From: an uncultured Eubacteriaceae bacterium
GTDB taxonomy: Bacteria; Bacillota; Clostridia; Lachnospirales; CAG-274
NCBI GenBank assembly: GCA_946534775.1
Contig: CAMNCZ010000010.1
Coordinates: 1 to 12,335, forward strand
Reading direction: 5' to 3'
Length of the DNA: 12,335 nucleotides
The first letter of the stretch is position 1; the number at the start of each line of letters is the position of its first letter. Positions 1-8,087 of this stretch are shown one piece after another. The position numbers and the translations under genes are program-made. Under the pieces are notes generated by a model. That model did not search any database and was not told the origin of the DNA. It saw only the letters and a list, made by a program, of their open reading frames with translations.

Positions 1-15
1 GAGTGCCCATAATTT

Positions 16-44
16 TTGTAAATTTTATTTTTTCGACCTTAAAT
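16..44 (+). promoter_or_regulatory. Weak candidate promoter upstream of trkA
   Basis: A TTGTAA box (16-21) and a TTAAAT box (39-44) are separated by 17 bp in very A/T-rich DNA, about 65 bp before trkA. Each box matches the sigma-A consensus at only 4 of 6 positions, and there is no extended -10. The true promoter could lie left of the window. A second TATAAA at 58-63 has no acceptable -35 partner. Confidence 0.25.
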
Positions 45-71
45 CAGTGTTTCCCAATATAAATCGACAGA

Positions 72-88
72 CCCGAAAAATATTCGGG
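72..88 (+). other. Small hairpin in the trkA 5' leader
   Basis: CCCGAA (72-77) and TTCGGG (83-88) form a perfect 6-bp stem with a 5-nt AAATA loop, ending 8 nt before the trkA Shine-Dalgarno site (AGGAGA, 97-102). No U-run follows, so it is not an intrinsic terminator. It may stabilise the mRNA 5' end or be the remnant of an upstream structure. The fold is seen in the sequence; any role is inference. Confidence 0.4.
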
Positions 89-110
89 CCGCAGACAGGA
101 GAAAAAATTT

Positions 111-1472
111 ATGAATATTGTTATAGTCGGCTGCGGAAAAGTCGGCAGTGTGCTGGCGGAACAGCTTGTAAAAGAAAAGCACGAAGTGACGGCGATAGAT
201 TCAAATGCCTTTAAAATGGAACGCTTGCAGGAAAAACTGGATATACAGGGTGTTGTGGGCAACGGCAGCAGTTATCAGGTGCAGCTTAGCGCGGGGCTTA
301 AACGCGCGGACCTGCTTATTGCCGTAACAAGTAAGGACGAAATAAATCTTTTAAGCTGTCTTATTGCAAGAAAGGGCGGCCGCTGCCACACGATAGCGCG
401 TGTGCGCGATTATGATTACTACAACGAGATAGATATAATAAAAGAAGAACTGGGTCTTTCTATGTTTGTAAACCCCGAACGTGAGGCGGCGCATGAGATA
501 GCAAGGCTTATACAGGTGCCGTCGGCGCTTGAACTTGATGTTTTTGCAAAGGGCAGGGTAAATATGGTCGGCATAAAAGTTGCGGACAGGTCGCTGCTTG
601 ACGGTATACGTCTGCTGGATGTAAGGACAAAGGTAAATCCAAATGTGCTTGTATGTACCATAGAACGAAACGGCGAGACCATTATCCCGAAAGGCCAGGA
701 TTTTATAAGAGTGGGGGACAATGTATCTTTTATAGTACCAATTTCCGAGATGACAATGTTTTTCCAGCGTATCGGGGTCGTGTCAAAGCCCATAAAAAAC
801 GTTATGATAGCGGGCGGCGGTTCGGTAGCTTACTACCTTGCGGAGATGCTTTCGCAGGCTAAGATAAGCGTTAAGATAATAGAGACCGATAAAAAGCGCT
901 GTGAGTATCTTGCGGAAAAATTAGATGATGTAAAGATAATTTACGGAGATGCCACAAATCAGGACCTTCTGCACGAAGAGGAGATAGACAAGACGGATGC
1001 TTTTGTCAGCCTTACCGATATGGACGAGGAAAATATAATGCTTTCGCTTTATGCAAACGAGGTGTCGGATGCGAAGCTTATCACAAAAATAAATAAAATA
1101 ACATTTAACAATGTTATAAAAAATCTGTCGATAGGCAGTGTTATAAGCCCCAAAAATATTATTGCGGAGCGTATTATACGCTATGTGCGCACGATACAGA
1201 ACTCGCGCGGCAGCAATATAGAAACGCTTTATCGCATAAACGAGCAGACAGAGGCGATAGAGTTTAAAGTAAAGGATACACAAAAAGATATAATAGATAT
1301 CCCCATTATGGAGCTTAAAATAAAAGAGGGCGTGCTTATATGCGCCATAAACCGTAAGGGCAAAATAATTACCCCGGGCGGCAAAGATACCATACAGGCG
1401 GGCGACAATGTTATAGTGGTTACAAATTGTACGGGGCTTGAAGATATCGGCCAAATAATAAAAAATGCGTGA
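111..1472 (+). CDS. trkA: TrkA, potassium uptake regulatory (RCK/KTN) subunit
   Basis: Cytosolic nucleotide-binding subunit that gates the TrkH potassium pore. The 453 residues have the duplicated TrkA layout. RCK-N domain 1 (about 1-120) opens with the Rossmann motif GCGKVG (residues 7-12) and has acidic D30 at the end of beta-2. RCK-C domain 1 spans about 138-215. RCK-N domain 2 (about 229-350) opens with GGGSVA (235-240), followed by E258/D260 and the GDAT signature at 279-282. RCK-C domain 2 spans about 372-450. The length matches full two-repeat TrkA. In the second Rossmann motif the third glycine is replaced by A240, so nucleotide binding there may differ. The start is supported by AGGAGA at 97-102, 8 nt upstream. 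The 3' end overlaps trkH by 8 bp, implying translational coupling and a shared complex. Confidence 0.95.
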   Translation: MNIVIVGCGKVGSVLAEQLVKEKHEVTAIDSNAFKMERLQEKLDIQGVVGNGSSYQVQLSAGLKRADLLIAVTSKDEINLLSCLIARKGGRCHTIARVRDYDYYNEIDIIKEELGLSMFVNPEREAAHEIARLIQVPSALELDVFAKGRVNMVGIKVADRSLLDGIRLLDVRTKVNPNVLVCTIERNGETIIPKGQDFIRVGDNVSFIVPISEMTMFFQRIGVVSKPIKNVMIAGGGSVAYYLAEMLSQAKISVKIIETDKKRCEYLAEKLDDVKIIYGDATNQDLLHEEEIDKTDAFVSLTDMDEENIMLSLYANEVSDAKLITKINKITFNNVIKNLSIGSVISPKNIIAERIIRYVRTIQNSRGSNIETLYRINEQTEAIEFKVKDTQKDIIDIPIMELKIKEGVLICAINRKGKIITPGGKDTIQAGDNVIVVTNCTGLEDIGQIIKNA

Positions 1473-2922
1473 CAAAATAATGAATTATGCGGTTATATGG
1501 TTTATAATAGGCTGCGTTATAAGGGTGGAAGCGATGTTTATGCTGCTGCCGGGTGTAGTGGGGCTTATATATAAAGAAAGGTCGGGGCTGTTGTTTTTCC
1601 CGCTTTCGGTACTGTTTTATACAATAGGTTATGTAATGTCCAGGCGCAAGCCCGCAAATACGCGGTTTTATGCGCGCGAGGGCTATGTCGTTGTGGGACT
1701 CAGCTGGGTGGTGCTCTCGTGTATAGGCGCTGTGCCATTTGTGCTGAGCCGTACCATACCAAGCCCCGTTGATGCGATGTTTGAGATAGTTTCGGGCTTT
1801 ACCACAACGGGTGCCAGTATTTTAAAAGATGTTGAGGCTATGCCTAAGGCCTACCTTTTCTGGCGCAGCTTTTCCCATTGGCTGGGCGGTATGGGTATAC
1901 TTGTGTTTGTGCTTGTTATCCTGCCCATCGCGGGCGGTCACAGTATCCATCTTATCCGCGCGGAATCCACGGGACCGCAGGTGGGCAAACTGGTGCCGAG
2001 GATGCAGAGAACGGCAAAATATCTTTATACAATGTATTTTGTACTGTCGGTGGTACAGCTTGTACTGCTGCTTGCTTTTAAAATGCCGATATTCGATGCG
2101 CTTTGCGATGTATTCGGTACGGCGGGCACGGGCGGTTTCGGCATAAAAGCCGACAGTATGGCAGGCTACAGCAATGCCATACAAAATATCACCACAATAT
2201 TTATGCTGATATTCGGCATAAACTTCAACTTCTTTTTCTATATCTGTACTTTCAGGCTAAAGTCTGCCTTTGGCATAGAAGAGGTAAGGTGGTATTTTGC
2301 GATTTATTTTCTTGCCTGCATTGCGATTTTCTTTAATTTGAAATACACGGGCGGCGAGCAATATCCCGATATCCACCATATCGCTTTTCAGGTATCGTCG
2401 GTTATGACAAGTACGGGTTACTCTACGGTCGATTTTGACCAATGGCCGGAACTTGCAAAAACGGTGCTTGTCGGAATTATGTTTACGGGCGCCTGCGCGG
2501 GCAGCACGGGCGGCGGTATAAAGGTGGCACGTTTTGTTATTTATTTTAAGCAGGCAAGTGTAAAAATGCTTTCAATGATACACCCAAGAAGCGTGAAAGT
2601 CGTTAAAATGGACGGACAGAGGGTGGATGACGAAGTACTTAATACGGTAAATAACTTTTTATTTATATATGCAATAATTTTTGCGGGTTCCATGCTGATA
2701 CTTGCGTGTGATAATATGGATTTTACCACAAATTTCACGGCCGTTGCGGCTACACTCAACAATATAGGCCCCGGCCTTGCGGGGGTGGGTCCTGCGCGCA
2801 ATTTTGCGGATTATTCGGACCTTTCAAAAATAGTTATGATATTTGATATGCTTGCGGGCAGACTGGAGATATTCCCGATGCTTGTGCTTGCGGCGCCCGC
2901 TACCTGGAGGAAAAACGGATAA
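1465..2922 (+). CDS. trkH: TrkH-family potassium uptake membrane subunit
   Basis: Integral membrane K+ pore of the Trk/Ktr superfamily, partner of the TrkA encoded just upstream. The four pore-loop selectivity-filter segments are all visible: GFTTTGAS (111-118), GTAGTGGFG (218-226), SSVMTSTGYST (311-321) and LNNIGPG (431-437). The family segment SHWLGGMGI (137-145) and the glycine-rich intramembrane loop GACAGSTGGGIK (342-353) are also present. The length of 485 residues is usual for TrkH. The first ATG at 1465 overlaps the trkA end. An ATG at 1480 would remove five residues and is possible, because neither start has a strong Shine-Dalgarno site and initiation probably relies on coupling from trkA. 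The gene ends in a 12-bp tandem repeat that carries extra in-frame stops. Confidence 0.95.
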   Translation: MRDKIMNYAVIWFIIGCVIRVEAMFMLLPGVVGLIYKERSGLLFFPLSVLFYTIGYVMSRRKPANTRFYAREGYVVVGLSWVVLSCIGAVPFVLSRTIPSPVDAMFEIVSGFTTTGASILKDVEAMPKAYLFWRSFSHWLGGMGILVFVLVILPIAGGHSIHLIRAESTGPQVGKLVPRMQRTAKYLYTMYFVLSVVQLVLLLAFKMPIFDALCDVFGTAGTGGFGIKADSMAGYSNAIQNITTIFMLIFGINFNFFFYICTFRLKSAFGIEEVRWYFAIYFLACIAIFFNLKYTGGEQYPDIHHIAFQVSSVMTSTGYSTVDFDQWPELAKTVLVGIMFTGACAGSTGGGIKVARFVIYFKQASVKMLSMIHPRSVKVVKMDGQRVDDEVLNTVNNFLFIYAIIFAGSMLILACDNMDFTTNFTAVAATLNNIGPGLAGVGPARNFADYSDLSKIVMIFDMLAGRLEIFPMLVLAAPATWRKNG

Positions 2923-2946
2923 AAAAACGGATAAAAAAACGGATAG
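2911..2946 (+). repeat. Three 12-bp tandem repeats carrying consecutive in-frame stops at the trkH 3' end
   Basis: The unit AAAAACGGATAA occurs at 2911-2922 and 2923-2934, and a third copy at 2935-2946 differs only in its last base (TAG). Because 12 is a multiple of three, each copy reads Lys-Asn-Gly-stop in the trkH frame, giving stops TAA, TAA and TAG. The real terminus is the first TAA at 2920-2922. Replication slippage is the likely origin, and copy-number change would not alter the protein. Confidence 0.85.
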
Positions 2947-2973
2947 GTATATAAACAAATTCGGAGTAAATAT

Positions 2974-5667
2974 ATGAAAGAAAACAGACTGAACGTTAAA
3001 CTGCATATTACGGCATTTTTTGCGGCAGCTGCGGCGCTGTTTATCGCTTATGCCCTGAACGGAGTATATCCATTCGGGACGGGCAGCGTGCTTACGGCGG
3101 ACCTGCAAAGCCAGTATATTGATGTTACGGCGGCTTTTTTTGACCAAATAAAAAACGGCGAAAACTTTTTTATAACCTGGAAAAGCGGCTTAGGCAGCAA
3201 TTTATATGCTATTGTGCTGTATATTATGGCAAATCCCCTCAGTCTGCTTTTTTTGTTTTTTGATAAAACACACTATCAGGAAGTTTATTTTGCGGTGCTT
3301 GTTATAAAAGTCGGTTTTGCGGCATTTTGCTGTTCCGTTTTTATGTACAAAAGCAAAACGGCCGATATAAAAAACTTTTTTTTGAATATTGCGTTTTCGC
3401 TTTGCTATGCGCTTTGCACCTGTATAGTAAAGTATACAATAAACCCGATGTGGATAGAAAACACTGCGCTTTTGCCGCTTTTGCTGCTTGGCGTTGAAAG
3501 AGTTTTGCAAAAAAGAAAGTTCGGGCTGTTTTTGGCTGCGGCTGCGGGCTGTTTTATAACAAATTATTATCTGGCATATATGTCGGGGCTTTTTGCGATA
3601 ATTTATTTTATCTATTGCGCTTATTTGTGGGAATGTGATAAAAAAACAGTATACCGTGCGCTTGGTATCTGCGCATTGTCTGCGGTTCTGGCGGTGGGTA
3701 TGGCAATGTTCGTTATCCTGCCGTCGCTTACGGCTATAGCCAATACTTACACCGACGTTGTCGGGGTAGGCACGGACAGCAGTTTGTTTAAATTTCCGCC
3801 GCAGGATATTGCTTTTACCTTTACCCATATAATGAGTTACTATACGGCAAGCGGCTACCCGAACGCCTACTGCGGTACGGCGGTGATACTGCTTGTTGTG
3901 GCGGGGCTGTTTAATAAAAATATCCCGAAACGCGAAAAAAAGGCAGCTGCGGCGGTATTACTGCTTTTTATGCTGAGCCTTTTGCTGCAGCCGCTTTATG
4001 TGGTATGGCATCTGTTCAGGGCGCCGACGGGCTTTGACGGCAGATTTTTATACGGTACAGTGCTGTTTTTGATAATATTTGCCGCACGTTCGCTTAAAAA
4101 TATCAATGCTTTGGGTAAAAAAAGGCTTGCCGTTTCGGCTGTTATTATTTTTGCGGCAGCCAATCTGGGCGTTATCGACAAAATAAATCAATATTATCTT
4201 TTAAGCCTTGCGGCGATACTTGTGCTGCTTGCGGTATACTGCACCGTATTTTGCACAAACAAAAAAACGGCTGTTTTTGCAGTTATAGTGATATCGGAGA
4301 TGTTTATTGCAACAATAAACAACATAAGGATAATAAACCTTTGGGACGTGTACGGCGCCCACAGCGATTATATAAAATACACCACGGCTTACAAAAACGC
4401 TTTTGATGAACTTTTTAAGGAAGATGATTCGTTTTACCGCAGCGATATCGACCAGAAAGGCACTTACAACGTGTCTATGTCGATAGGAAACAATGCGCTT
4501 AACCATTTTTCTTCGCTTGCAAACCAAAAGACGTTCAACACTATGAGTATGCTCGGTGTTATGCTGTTTTCGGAAAATAAGGTTTTGCTGCCGATAGGGC
4601 AGGATATTGTGACGGACTCGCTGTTTAATGTAAAATATTTCGGCGTTATGGATAAAAACGACTATATCGACGACAGCACGGACAGACGTATGTATTTCAA
4701 TTCCGCCCGTCTTACAACGGGATATTACGAAAAATTCAAGGAATACGGCGATACCGTTTTTTATAAAAATAATTTGGTGTTTCCGCTGCTGTTTGCGGTG
4801 ACGGATATGGCGGAGTATCACCCCGACTACCGTAAGGGAGAATTTTTTACAAACCGCGAAAAAATGTTTGAAAATATGTTTGTCGAAAAGGCGGATATAG
4901 AGAAACTTGATGAGGATAATATGTTTTCGCTGCGGCCTGACCTGTATAAAATGATATGGTTTAATGATGTACAGGCGGTAAACTGCGAGATAGGCGGCGG
5001 CAGAGACGATATATTGGATATACGGCTTGTCAATAAACCCGCAGATAAACTGCTTGCCGAAACACCCGAAGAAACGGGTGTGGTAAAATTCAGTTACAGG
5101 GTTGAAAAGGCGGGCAACTACAGTACCGTCTTAAATGCGGATTTTGCCAAAAACGCGGTCGTTTCAAAAATGTGCGGGTGGTATATAAACGGCATTAATA
5201 TCCCTATCTTGCAGATGAAAAACGAGTATAAAGACTTGGGTTGGTTTGAAGAAGGCGATATTATCGACCTGTCATATATTTCCTATCTTGATACAACAAT
5301 AGAAAGGCCGAGCCTTTATCTGCTTGATGATGAAGCGTTTGCGGAACTTTCGCGCAAGGCAAACGAAAACGCGCTTGAAAATATAAGGCTTGAAAAGGGA
5401 AATATAGCCGCCCAAAGTAATTTTGACAGGGAAAGGCTTGTGTTTGCCTCAATAGCTTACGACAAAGGCCTCAGGCTTTACATCGACGGCAAAGAAAGCG
5501 AGTACAAGGATATTCTTGACGGTTTTATGGGCTTTTATGTGCCTGCGGGCAAACACGATATACTTATAGATTATGTAAGTACGGGCGCTTACAGCGGACT
5601 TGAAATTTCGGCACTGTTTGCCGCGGTATCGATCGTATGGGTGGTTTTATCCAAAAGGAGAGAATAA
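2974..5667 (+). CDS. YfhO-family polytopic membrane protein (GT-C-like)
   Basis: An 897-residue membrane protein with a long hydrophobic N-terminal half of about 12 likely helices (residues 10 to about 445), a soluble domain probably outside the cell (about 450-870) and one C-terminal helix (about 872-893). Family-type features include VYPFGTGSVLTADLQSQY (31-48), whose D43 lies in the first loop where GT-C enzymes keep a catalytic acid. Others are WKSGLGSN (69-76), WIENTALLPLLLLGVERVL (160-178) and a P351/R357 segment before a helix. The C-terminal beta module has LYIDGKE and VPAGKHDILIDY elements typical of YfhO. B. subtilis YfhO (about 860 residues) takes part in glycosylating lipoteichoic acid, so a role in envelope sugar transfer is inferred and the substrate is unknown. 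GGAG at 2963-2966 supports the start. It lies 51 bp after trkH and 12 bp before potA. Confidence 0.85.
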   Translation: MKENRLNVKLHITAFFAAAAALFIAYALNGVYPFGTGSVLTADLQSQYIDVTAAFFDQIKNGENFFITWKSGLGSNLYAIVLYIMANPLSLLFLFFDKTHYQEVYFAVLVIKVGFAAFCCSVFMYKSKTADIKNFFLNIAFSLCYALCTCIVKYTINPMWIENTALLPLLLLGVERVLQKRKFGLFLAAAAGCFITNYYLAYMSGLFAIIYFIYCAYLWECDKKTVYRALGICALSAVLAVGMAMFVILPSLTAIANTYTDVVGVGTDSSLFKFPPQDIAFTFTHIMSYYTASGYPNAYCGTAVILLVVAGLFNKNIPKREKKAAAAVLLLFMLSLLLQPLYVVWHLFRAPTGFDGRFLYGTVLFLIIFAARSLKNINALGKKRLAVSAVIIFAAANLGVIDKINQYYLLSLAAILVLLAVYCTVFCTNKKTAVFAVIVISEMFIATINNIRIINLWDVYGAHSDYIKYTTAYKNAFDELFKEDDSFYRSDIDQKGTYNVSMSIGNNALNHFSSLANQKTFNTMSMLGVMLFSENKVLLPIGQDIVTDSLFNVKYFGVMDKNDYIDDSTDRRMYFNSARLTTGYYEKFKEYGDTVFYKNNLVFPLLFAVTDMAEYHPDYRKGEFFTNREKMFENMFVEKADIEKLDEDNMFSLRPDLYKMIWFNDVQAVNCEIGGGRDDILDIRLVNKPADKLLAETPEETGVVKFSYRVEKAGNYSTVLNADFAKNAVVSKMCGWYINGINIPILQMKNEYKDLGWFEEGDIIDLSYISYLDTTIERPSLYLLDDEAFAELSRKANENALENIRLEKGNIAAQSNFDRERLVFASIAYDKGLRLYIDGKESEYKDILDGFMGFYVPAGKHDILIDYVSTGAYSGLEISALFAAVSIVWVVLSKRRE

Positions 5668-5679
5668 GGGGGACAAAAA

Positions 5680-7251
5680 TTGAAAAAACTGATTCAATTT
5701 AAAAATATAGTAAAAGAATTTGACGGGGAGATAGTTTTAAAGGGTATAAACCTTGATATTTACGAAAACGAGTTTGTGACCCTTCTCGGGCCGTCGGGCT
5801 GCGGCAAAACGACACTTTTGCGTATTTTGGGCGGCTTTTTGGATGCGACACAAGGCGAGGTGCTTTTTGACGGGAAGGATATTTTAAGTGTACCCGCTTA
5901 TAAGCGCGAGATAAACACGGTTTTTCAGAAATATGCGCTTTTTCCGCACCTTAATGTGTACGACAATATCGCCTTTGGACTTAAAATAAAAAAAGAACCG
6001 CGTGATATAATCGAACAGAAAGTTATGCGTATGCTAAAACTTGTGGGGCTTGAAGAATTCGGAAAGCGCAGGGTGAGTGAAATGAGCGGCGGCCAGCAGC
6101 AGCGTGTTGCGATAGCCCGCGCACTTGTCAACGAGCCGAAAGTGCTGCTGCTTGATGAACCGCTTGGCGCACTCGATTTAAAATTAAGGAAAGAAATGCA
6201 GCTGGAACTTAAAAAGATCCAGCAGGAAGTCGGCATCACCTTTATTTTTGTAACGCACGACCAGGAAGAAGCGCTTACGATGTCCGACAAGATAGTTGTA
6301 ATGCGAAACGGCGAGATATTGCAGACGGGTACGCCCACGGATATCTACAACGAGCCGAAAAACCGCTTTGTTGCCGATTTTATAGGCGAAAGCAATATTA
6401 TTGACGGCATTATGAAAGCCGACAGGCAGGTTATTTTTGAGGATAAGCTGTTTGAATGCGAGGATACGGGTTTTGCGGAAAACGAGGCCGTTGAGGTGGT
6501 CATCCGCCCCGAGGACCTTGATATAGTGCCCGTAAATGCGGGAAAACTGAACGGTACCGTGCGTTCGGTGCTGTTTAAAGGCGTGCATTACGAGACCATT
6601 GTGGAAACGAGAAGCGGCACAAGCATCACCGTTGAAATGACCGTTTCCGACAGCAAGCCCGTCTGCAATCCCGCTGCCGACGAGGAAATGAGTGCGAACG
6701 ATTTTTATTTGGATGTTACGGATATAGAGGAACTGACAAAGGCCGATATAATCGCCCGCGCCGATGCACAGGCCTGGAAAACGTCAACAGAGGAACTTGT
6801 TTCCATATCAAAGGTGGAATATGAGATAAAGGCCGAAAAAGGCCGATATCCCGTTACGTTTTTTACGCAGGCGGGTACAATGACCACCGTTGAAATGATA
6901 GTAGATGACGTAAACAAGGTAGATGCCAAAAATGAGACTATCTATGCCGTTAATATATACAAGACCATAGATGATATAAAAGAGAGTATCGCGCTTGATA
7001 CCGACCTGAAAACCTGGGCGAATGCTCAGGCCTGGACAAACGACGGCGAAGATGCGGTCGCAGTCACCGATGTGGAATACAGTTTCGATCCCGAAAACAT
7101 AGAAACGGGCAAGTATAAAATAACCTTTAAAACACGCGGTTACGAGTATAAAATAGATACCACGGACAAGTATGAAGAGGGTATGCGCGTGGGGCTGGAT
7201 TTTACGCCGAACGATCTGCATATAATGCATAAAGAAGGGGGCGGACGATAA
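5680..7251 (+). CDS. potA: PotA, polyamine ABC transporter ATPase with an Ig-like tandem insertion in its TOBE domain
   Basis: ATP-hydrolysing subunit of the spermidine/putrescine importer encoded with potBCD. The ABC domain (about 5-240) is intact: Walker A GPSGCGKT (37-44), Q-loop Gln83, signature MSGGQQQR (135-142), Walker B VLLLDEP (155-161), D-loop ALD (164-166) and switch His193. A TOBE_2 regulatory domain begins near 240 (VVIRPEDL 273-280, [14 protein letters not shown] 292-305). It is interrupted after R311 and resumes at G487 (GYEYKIDTT through [15 protein letters not shown]). The roughly 175-residue insert makes the protein 523 residues instead of about 350-370. The start is TTG at 5680, preceded by AGGGGGA (5667-5673). 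It is preferred because PotA proteins begin with this same short lead-in before FKNIVKEF, and no in-frame ATG lies near. The stop overlaps the potB ATG by 1 bp (TAATG). Import function is well supported; the effect of the insert is unknown. Confidence 0.93.
   Translation: MKKLIQFKNIVKEFDGEIVLKGINLDIYENEFVTLLGPSGCGKTTLLRILGGFLDATQGEVLFDGKDILSVPAYKREINTVFQKYALFPHLNVYDNIAFGLKIKKEPRDIIEQKVMRMLKLVGLEEFGKRRVSEMSGGQQQRVAIARALVNEPKVLLLDEPLGALDLKLRKEMQLELKKIQQEVGITFIFVTHDQEEALTMSDKIVVMRNGEILQTGTPTDIYNEPKNRFVADFIGESNIIDGIMKADRQVIFEDKLFECEDTGFAENEAVEVVIRPEDLDIVPVNAGKLNGTVRSVLFKGVHYETIVETRSGTSITVEMTVSDSKPVCNPAADEEMSANDFYLDVTDIEELTKADIIARADAQAWKTSTEELVSISKVEYEIKAEKGRYPVTFFTQAGTMTTVEMIVDDVNKVDAKNETIYAVNIYKTIDDIKESIALDTDLKTWANAQAWTNDGEDAVAVTDVEYSFDPENIETGKYKITFKTRGYEYKIDTTDKYEEGMRVGLDFTPNDLHIMHKEGGGR
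6613..7137 (+). repeat. In-frame 525-bp insert in potA encoding two tandem Ig-like modules
   Basis: Residues 312-486 of PotA have no counterpart in ordinary PotA. They split into repeat 1 (T317-T402) and repeat 2 (T403 to about Y488). Aligned landmarks are TVEM (317-320 and 403-406), AQAW (363-366 and 449-452), VEY (379-381 and 465-467) and GxYxxTFxT (388-396 and 477-485, three residues later in copy 2). In DNA, CACCGTTGAAATGA recurs at 6627-6640 and 6885-6898, and CAGGCCTGGA at 6769-6778 and 7027-7036, both exactly 258 bp (86 codons) apart. The pattern of a Tyr-x-Val-Thr-Phe-Thr strand ending in a GT-x-x-x-V-x-M-x-V-x-D strand resembles the Ig-like/bacterial surface-repeat beta sandwiches of Firmicutes. 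The family assignment comes from memory of pattern, not from a search. Confidence 0.8.
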
Positions 7252-8087
7252 TGAAAGTACTGCGCAGGTTCGTGTACCCCTACATAGTGTGGGCAGCGGT
7301 AATGATATTGGTGCCTATGCTTATGATACTTATATATGCCTTTACAAAAGAGGGCAACTCGGTACGCAACTTTATGTTTTCGCTTGACAGCTTCAAACGC
7401 TTTTTCAGCGATCCCGTATTTGGAGAAGTGCTTAAACGATCGCTTGTGATAGCGGTGCTGACAACCTTTTTCTGCATACTTTTCGGCTATCCTGCGGCTT
7501 ATGCTATGGCAAGATCGCGCTTTAAGATACAGCTTGTGCTGCTCACTACCATACCTACCTGGATAAATATGCTGGTGCGCACCTACGCCTGGCGCGGTAT
7601 GCTTGATAACAAAGGCCTTTTGAATACATTTTTCGGCTTGTTCGGCGTTGGCCCGTTTAAAATGCTGGAAACCACATTTGCCGTGGTACTCGGTATGGTT
7701 TACAATTTTATACCGTTTATGATACTGCAAATTTACAATTCACTTGAAAAGATAGATAAAAGCTATCTGGAGGCGGCGGCGGACCTTGGTGCAAACCGCG
7801 TGCAGGTTTTTTTGAAAGTGACACTGCCGTTGAGTCTGCCGGGCGTGATAAGCGGCATAACACTTGTTTTTCTGCCCGCTGTTTCAAGCTTTTTTATCCC
7901 CAAATTACTGGGCGGCGGAAAATATGTGCTGATAGGCAATGTTATCGAAAATCAGTTTCTTACCGCGGGCGACTGGAGTTTTGGCAGCGCCATATCGCTT
8001 ATAATGGCGGCGGTGATAATAATTTCTATGTATATCACAAGATATATAGATAAAAAGACGGATCCCGAAGGGGGTGCGGCATTATGA
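7251..8087 (+). CDS. potB: PotB, polyamine ABC transporter permease
   Basis: First inner-membrane permease of the spermidine/putrescine importer, 278 residues with about six helices starting at residue 10. The segment PTWINMLVRTYAWRGMLDNKGLLN (102-125) and the cytoplasmic EAA loop EAAADLGANRVQVF (174-187, ending in TLPLSLPG at 191-198), which docks on PotA, are typical of PotB/PotH-type permeases. The ATG shares one base with the potA stop, and a GGGGG-containing site just upstream serves as the Shine-Dalgarno. The 3' end overlaps potC by 4 bp (ATGA). This coupling suits the one-to-one PotB:PotC stoichiometry. The length is normal and nothing is missing. Confidence 0.95.
   Translation: MKVLRRFVYPYIVWAAVMILVPMLMILIYAFTKEGNSVRNFMFSLDSFKRFFSDPVFGEVLKRSLVIAVLTTFFCILFGYPAAYAMARSRFKIQLVLLTTIPTWINMLVRTYAWRGMLDNKGLLNTFFGLFGVGPFKMLETTFAVVLGMVYNFIPFMILQIYNSLEKIDKSYLEAAADLGANRVQVFLKVTLPLSLPGVISGITLVFLPAVSSFFIPKLLGGGKYVLIGNVIENQFLTAGDWSFGSAISLIMAAVIIISMYITRYIDKKTDPEGGAAL

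Noticed and set aside
921..1475. Reverse-strand ORF of 184 codons opposite trkA
   Set aside because: It lies wholly opposite a strongly conserved gene, lacks a ribosome-binding site and reads as low-complexity Tyr/Ile-rich sequence typical of an antisense shadow. The same applies to other antisense ORFs such as 3202-3828, 4201-4821 and 7140-7730.
1829..2336. Additional + strand ORFs inside trkH in other frames
   Set aside because: They overlap the selectivity-filter coding region of a full-length TrkH and show no family features.
5680..7251. Possible frameshift or fusion of potA with a separate gene
   Set aside because: The reading frame runs without a stop through the ABC core, the insert and the final TOBE strands, and the TOBE sequence resumes in register after the insert. 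It is an internal insertion, not a terminal fusion or a broken gene.
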